Assembly (NCBI GenBank): GCA_947379865.1
Contig: CANCOY010000153.1
Coordinates: forward strand, 1 to 7,189
DNA length: 7,189 nucleotides
Reading direction: 5' to 3'
Source of the DNA: Acetobacteraceae bacterium
GTDB lineage: Bacteria > Pseudomonadota > Alphaproteobacteria > Zavarziniales > Zavarziniaceae
Below, piece by piece: positions 6,395 to 7,189 of the stretch (the stretch's first letter is position 1; each line of letters starts with the position of its first letter). The notes beneath the pieces were generated by a model. That model did not search any database, had not been told where the DNA came from, and saw only the letters and a list, made by a program, of their open reading frames with translations. A program made the translations under genes and the position numbers.

Positions 6395-7035
6395 CCGCCG
6401 CCCCTGAATTGGTCACCGGCCCGGCCAGCTTCGCGGCGGCAACGGGTGTTTCACGTGAAACATTGGCGCGGCTGGAGGCCTATGCGGAGCTGCTGCTGCG
6501 TTGGCAGGCCCGCATCAATCTGATTGGCGCCGATACCATTCCCCAGCTGTGGTCACGCCATATGCTCGACTCCGCCCAGCTCTGGCCCCTCATCGCGCCC
6601 GGGGTGCGGGAGCAGGGACCGCTGGTGGATCTGGGCAGTGGTGCCGGCTTTCCCGGCCTGGTGCTGGCCATCATGGGCCAGGCCAATGTGCATCTGGTGG
6701 ACAGCGACGTGCGCAAGGGCGTCTTCCTGCGTGAGGCGGCGCGAATCACCGGCACGCAGCTGACCGTCCACACCAGCCGGATCGAGACCCTGGCGGGCTT
6801 TCCCGCCGCCATGGTGACGGCGCGGGCCTGTGCCCCCCTTGTCCGCCTGCTGGAGCATGCAGAAAAATTCATCGGCTCTGGCACGGAATGCCTGTTTCTG
6901 AAGGGTCGGATGGCGGCTGAAGAATTGACCGCCGCCCGCGCCTGTTGGACACTGGAACCCTCGTGGCATCAGAGCCGCACGGATCCTTCGGGATCAATCC
7001 TCAGACTTAGGGGTCTTGCCCGTGTCAGCGGATAA
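6391..7035 (+). CDS. rsmG: 16S rRNA (guanine(527)-N(7))-methyltransferase RsmG
   Basis: RsmG (GidB) uses S-adenosylmethionine to methylate N7 of G527 in 16S rRNA; in other bacteria its loss gives low-level streptomycin resistance. The 214-residue length fits the family. It starts with an N-terminal helical segment including V-S-R-E-T (20-24) and L-L-R-W-Q-A-R-I-N-L-I (about 35-45). S-R-H-M-L-D-S-A-Q-L (55-64) follows. The SAM-binding motif I is L-V-D-L-G-S-G-A-G-F-P-G (78-89), then T-A-R-A at 143-146 and L-K-G at 170-172. The C-terminus T-D-P-S-G-S-I-L-R-L is typical. The ATG overlaps the mnmG stop as ATGA, with no strong SD, implying translational coupling. A complete parS site is embedded in codons 19-24. 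The 3' end overlaps the parA start by 14 nt. Confidence 0.96.
   Translation: MTAAPELVTGPASFAAATGVSRETLARLEAYAELLLRWQARINLIGADTIPQLWSRHMLDSAQLWPLIAPGVREQGPLVDLGSGAGFPGLVLAIMGQANVHLVDSDVRKGVFLREAARITGTQLTVHTSRIETLAGFPAAMVTARACAPLVRLLEHAEKFIGSGTECLFLKGRMAAEELTAARACWTLEPSWHQSRTDPSGSILRLRGLARVSG
6447..6462. other. parS centromere site 2, inside the rsmG coding region
   Basis: This is a second perfect TGTTTCACGTGAAACA palindrome, identical to site 1. It occupies the last base of codon 19 through codon 24 of rsmG and is read as V-S-R-E-T (GTT TCA CGT GAA ACA). These AT-leaning codons contrast with the GC-ending codons used around them, consistent with selection on the DNA site rather than only on the protein. 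Confidence 0.97.
6982..6995 (+). other. UUCG-tetraloop hairpin near the rsmG 3' end
   Basis: GATCC (6982-6986), TTCG (6987-6990) and GGATC (6991-6995) form a perfect 5-bp stem closed by the unusually stable C(UUCG)G tetraloop. It lies within the rsmG codons for D-P-S-G-S, 26 nt upstream of the parA GTG. No U-run follows, so it is not an intrinsic terminator. It could slow 3' exonucleases, pause RNA polymerase or mark a processing point. The protein motif is conserved, so it may also be incidental. Confidence 0.45.
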
Positions 7036-7189
7036 ACAGACCAGCCCTTTCCCGGCAAGCCCGGGTACGCGCGCCCGCATCATCGCCATCGTCAACCAGA
7101 AGGGCGGGGTGGGAAAGACCACCACGGCCATCAATCTGGGTACGGCGCTGGCCGCCGCCGACAAGCGCGTGGCCCTGATCGACCTCGAC
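7022..7189 (+). CDS. parA: Chromosome-partitioning ATPase ParA (N-terminal part)
   Basis: The frame opens at GTG 7022 and remains open to the window end, giving 56 residues. After a variable N-terminus of about 18 residues, it reads R-I-I-A-I-V-N-Q-K-G-G-V-G-K-T-T-T-A-I-N-L, with the deviant Walker A motif K-G-G-V-G-K-T-T-T at 27-35. A-L-I-D-L-D at 51-56 leads into the usual D-L-D-P-Q-G region, which is cut off. This is the chromosomal ParA/Soj type, an ATPase that binds DNA nonspecifically and moves ParB-parS complexes; parB should follow. The GTG start is supported by AGGGG (7009-7013) 8 nt upstream. It overlaps the rsmG end by 14 nt in another frame. The call is strong from motif and context, although only the beginning is present. 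Confidence 0.95.
   Translation, partial: MSADKQTSPFPASPGTRARIIAIVNQKGGVGKTTTAINLGTALAAADKRVALIDLD

Noticed and set aside
6925..6953. TTGACC-17 bp-GACACT as an internal parA promoter
   Set aside because: The -35 is good, but the -10 matches poorly (three of six). It lies about 70 bp from the parA start inside conserved rsmG codons, so it is too weak to list.
1..7189. CRISPR arrays, tRNA or rRNA genes, insertion sequences
   Set aside because: Reading both strands I saw no spaced direct repeats, no cloverleaf-like segment, no transposase motifs and no terminal inverted repeats.

Overview
This 7.2 kb window looks like chromosomal DNA of a high-GC alphaproteobacterium. The grounds are the gene order mnmE-mnmG-rsmG-parA, two perfect chromosomal-type parS palindromes, GC-rich codon use in most genes, and alphaproteobacterial-looking versions of the proteins. 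I cannot place it to order or genus. A parA/parS locus next to rsmG usually lies near the replication origin, so this is probably an origin-proximal partition region (inference).

Layout. (1) 1-616: an AT-richer gene for a small exported protein I do not recognise, with its Shine-Dalgarno (SD) inside a short inverted repeat. It ends against a run of 12 C that fills the whole gap to the next gene. (2) 629-2317, minus strand: a two-gene operon encoding a dienelactone hydrolase-family enzyme, then an NADPH:quinone oxidoreductase-like enzyme. (3) 2318-2451: a 134-bp divergent promoter region. (4) 2452-7189, plus strand: a compact run of a short conserved protein (DUF6489-like), a thioredoxin-like [2Fe-2S] ferredoxin, mnmE, mnmG, rsmG and the first 56 codons of parA. 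The gaps are 4, 9 and 90 nt, followed by overlaps of 4 and 14 nt. No gene-free stretch exceeds about 134 bp.

How the genes work together. MnmE and MnmG form the complex that modifies the wobble uridine of certain tRNAs. RsmG methylates 16S rRNA. ParA, with a ParB presumably encoded just downstream, segregates the chromosome by acting on ParB bound at parS. One parS lies between mnmE and mnmG. The other lies inside the rsmG reading frame, where it encodes V-S-R-E-T. The minus-strand pair looks like a separate metabolic unit.

I did not find a new multi-gene system. The observations most worth a second look are the dual-coding parS in rsmG, a putative leaderless start for mnmG, a UUCG-capped hairpin just before parA, and the compositionally foreign secreted protein with its hairpin and C-tract.
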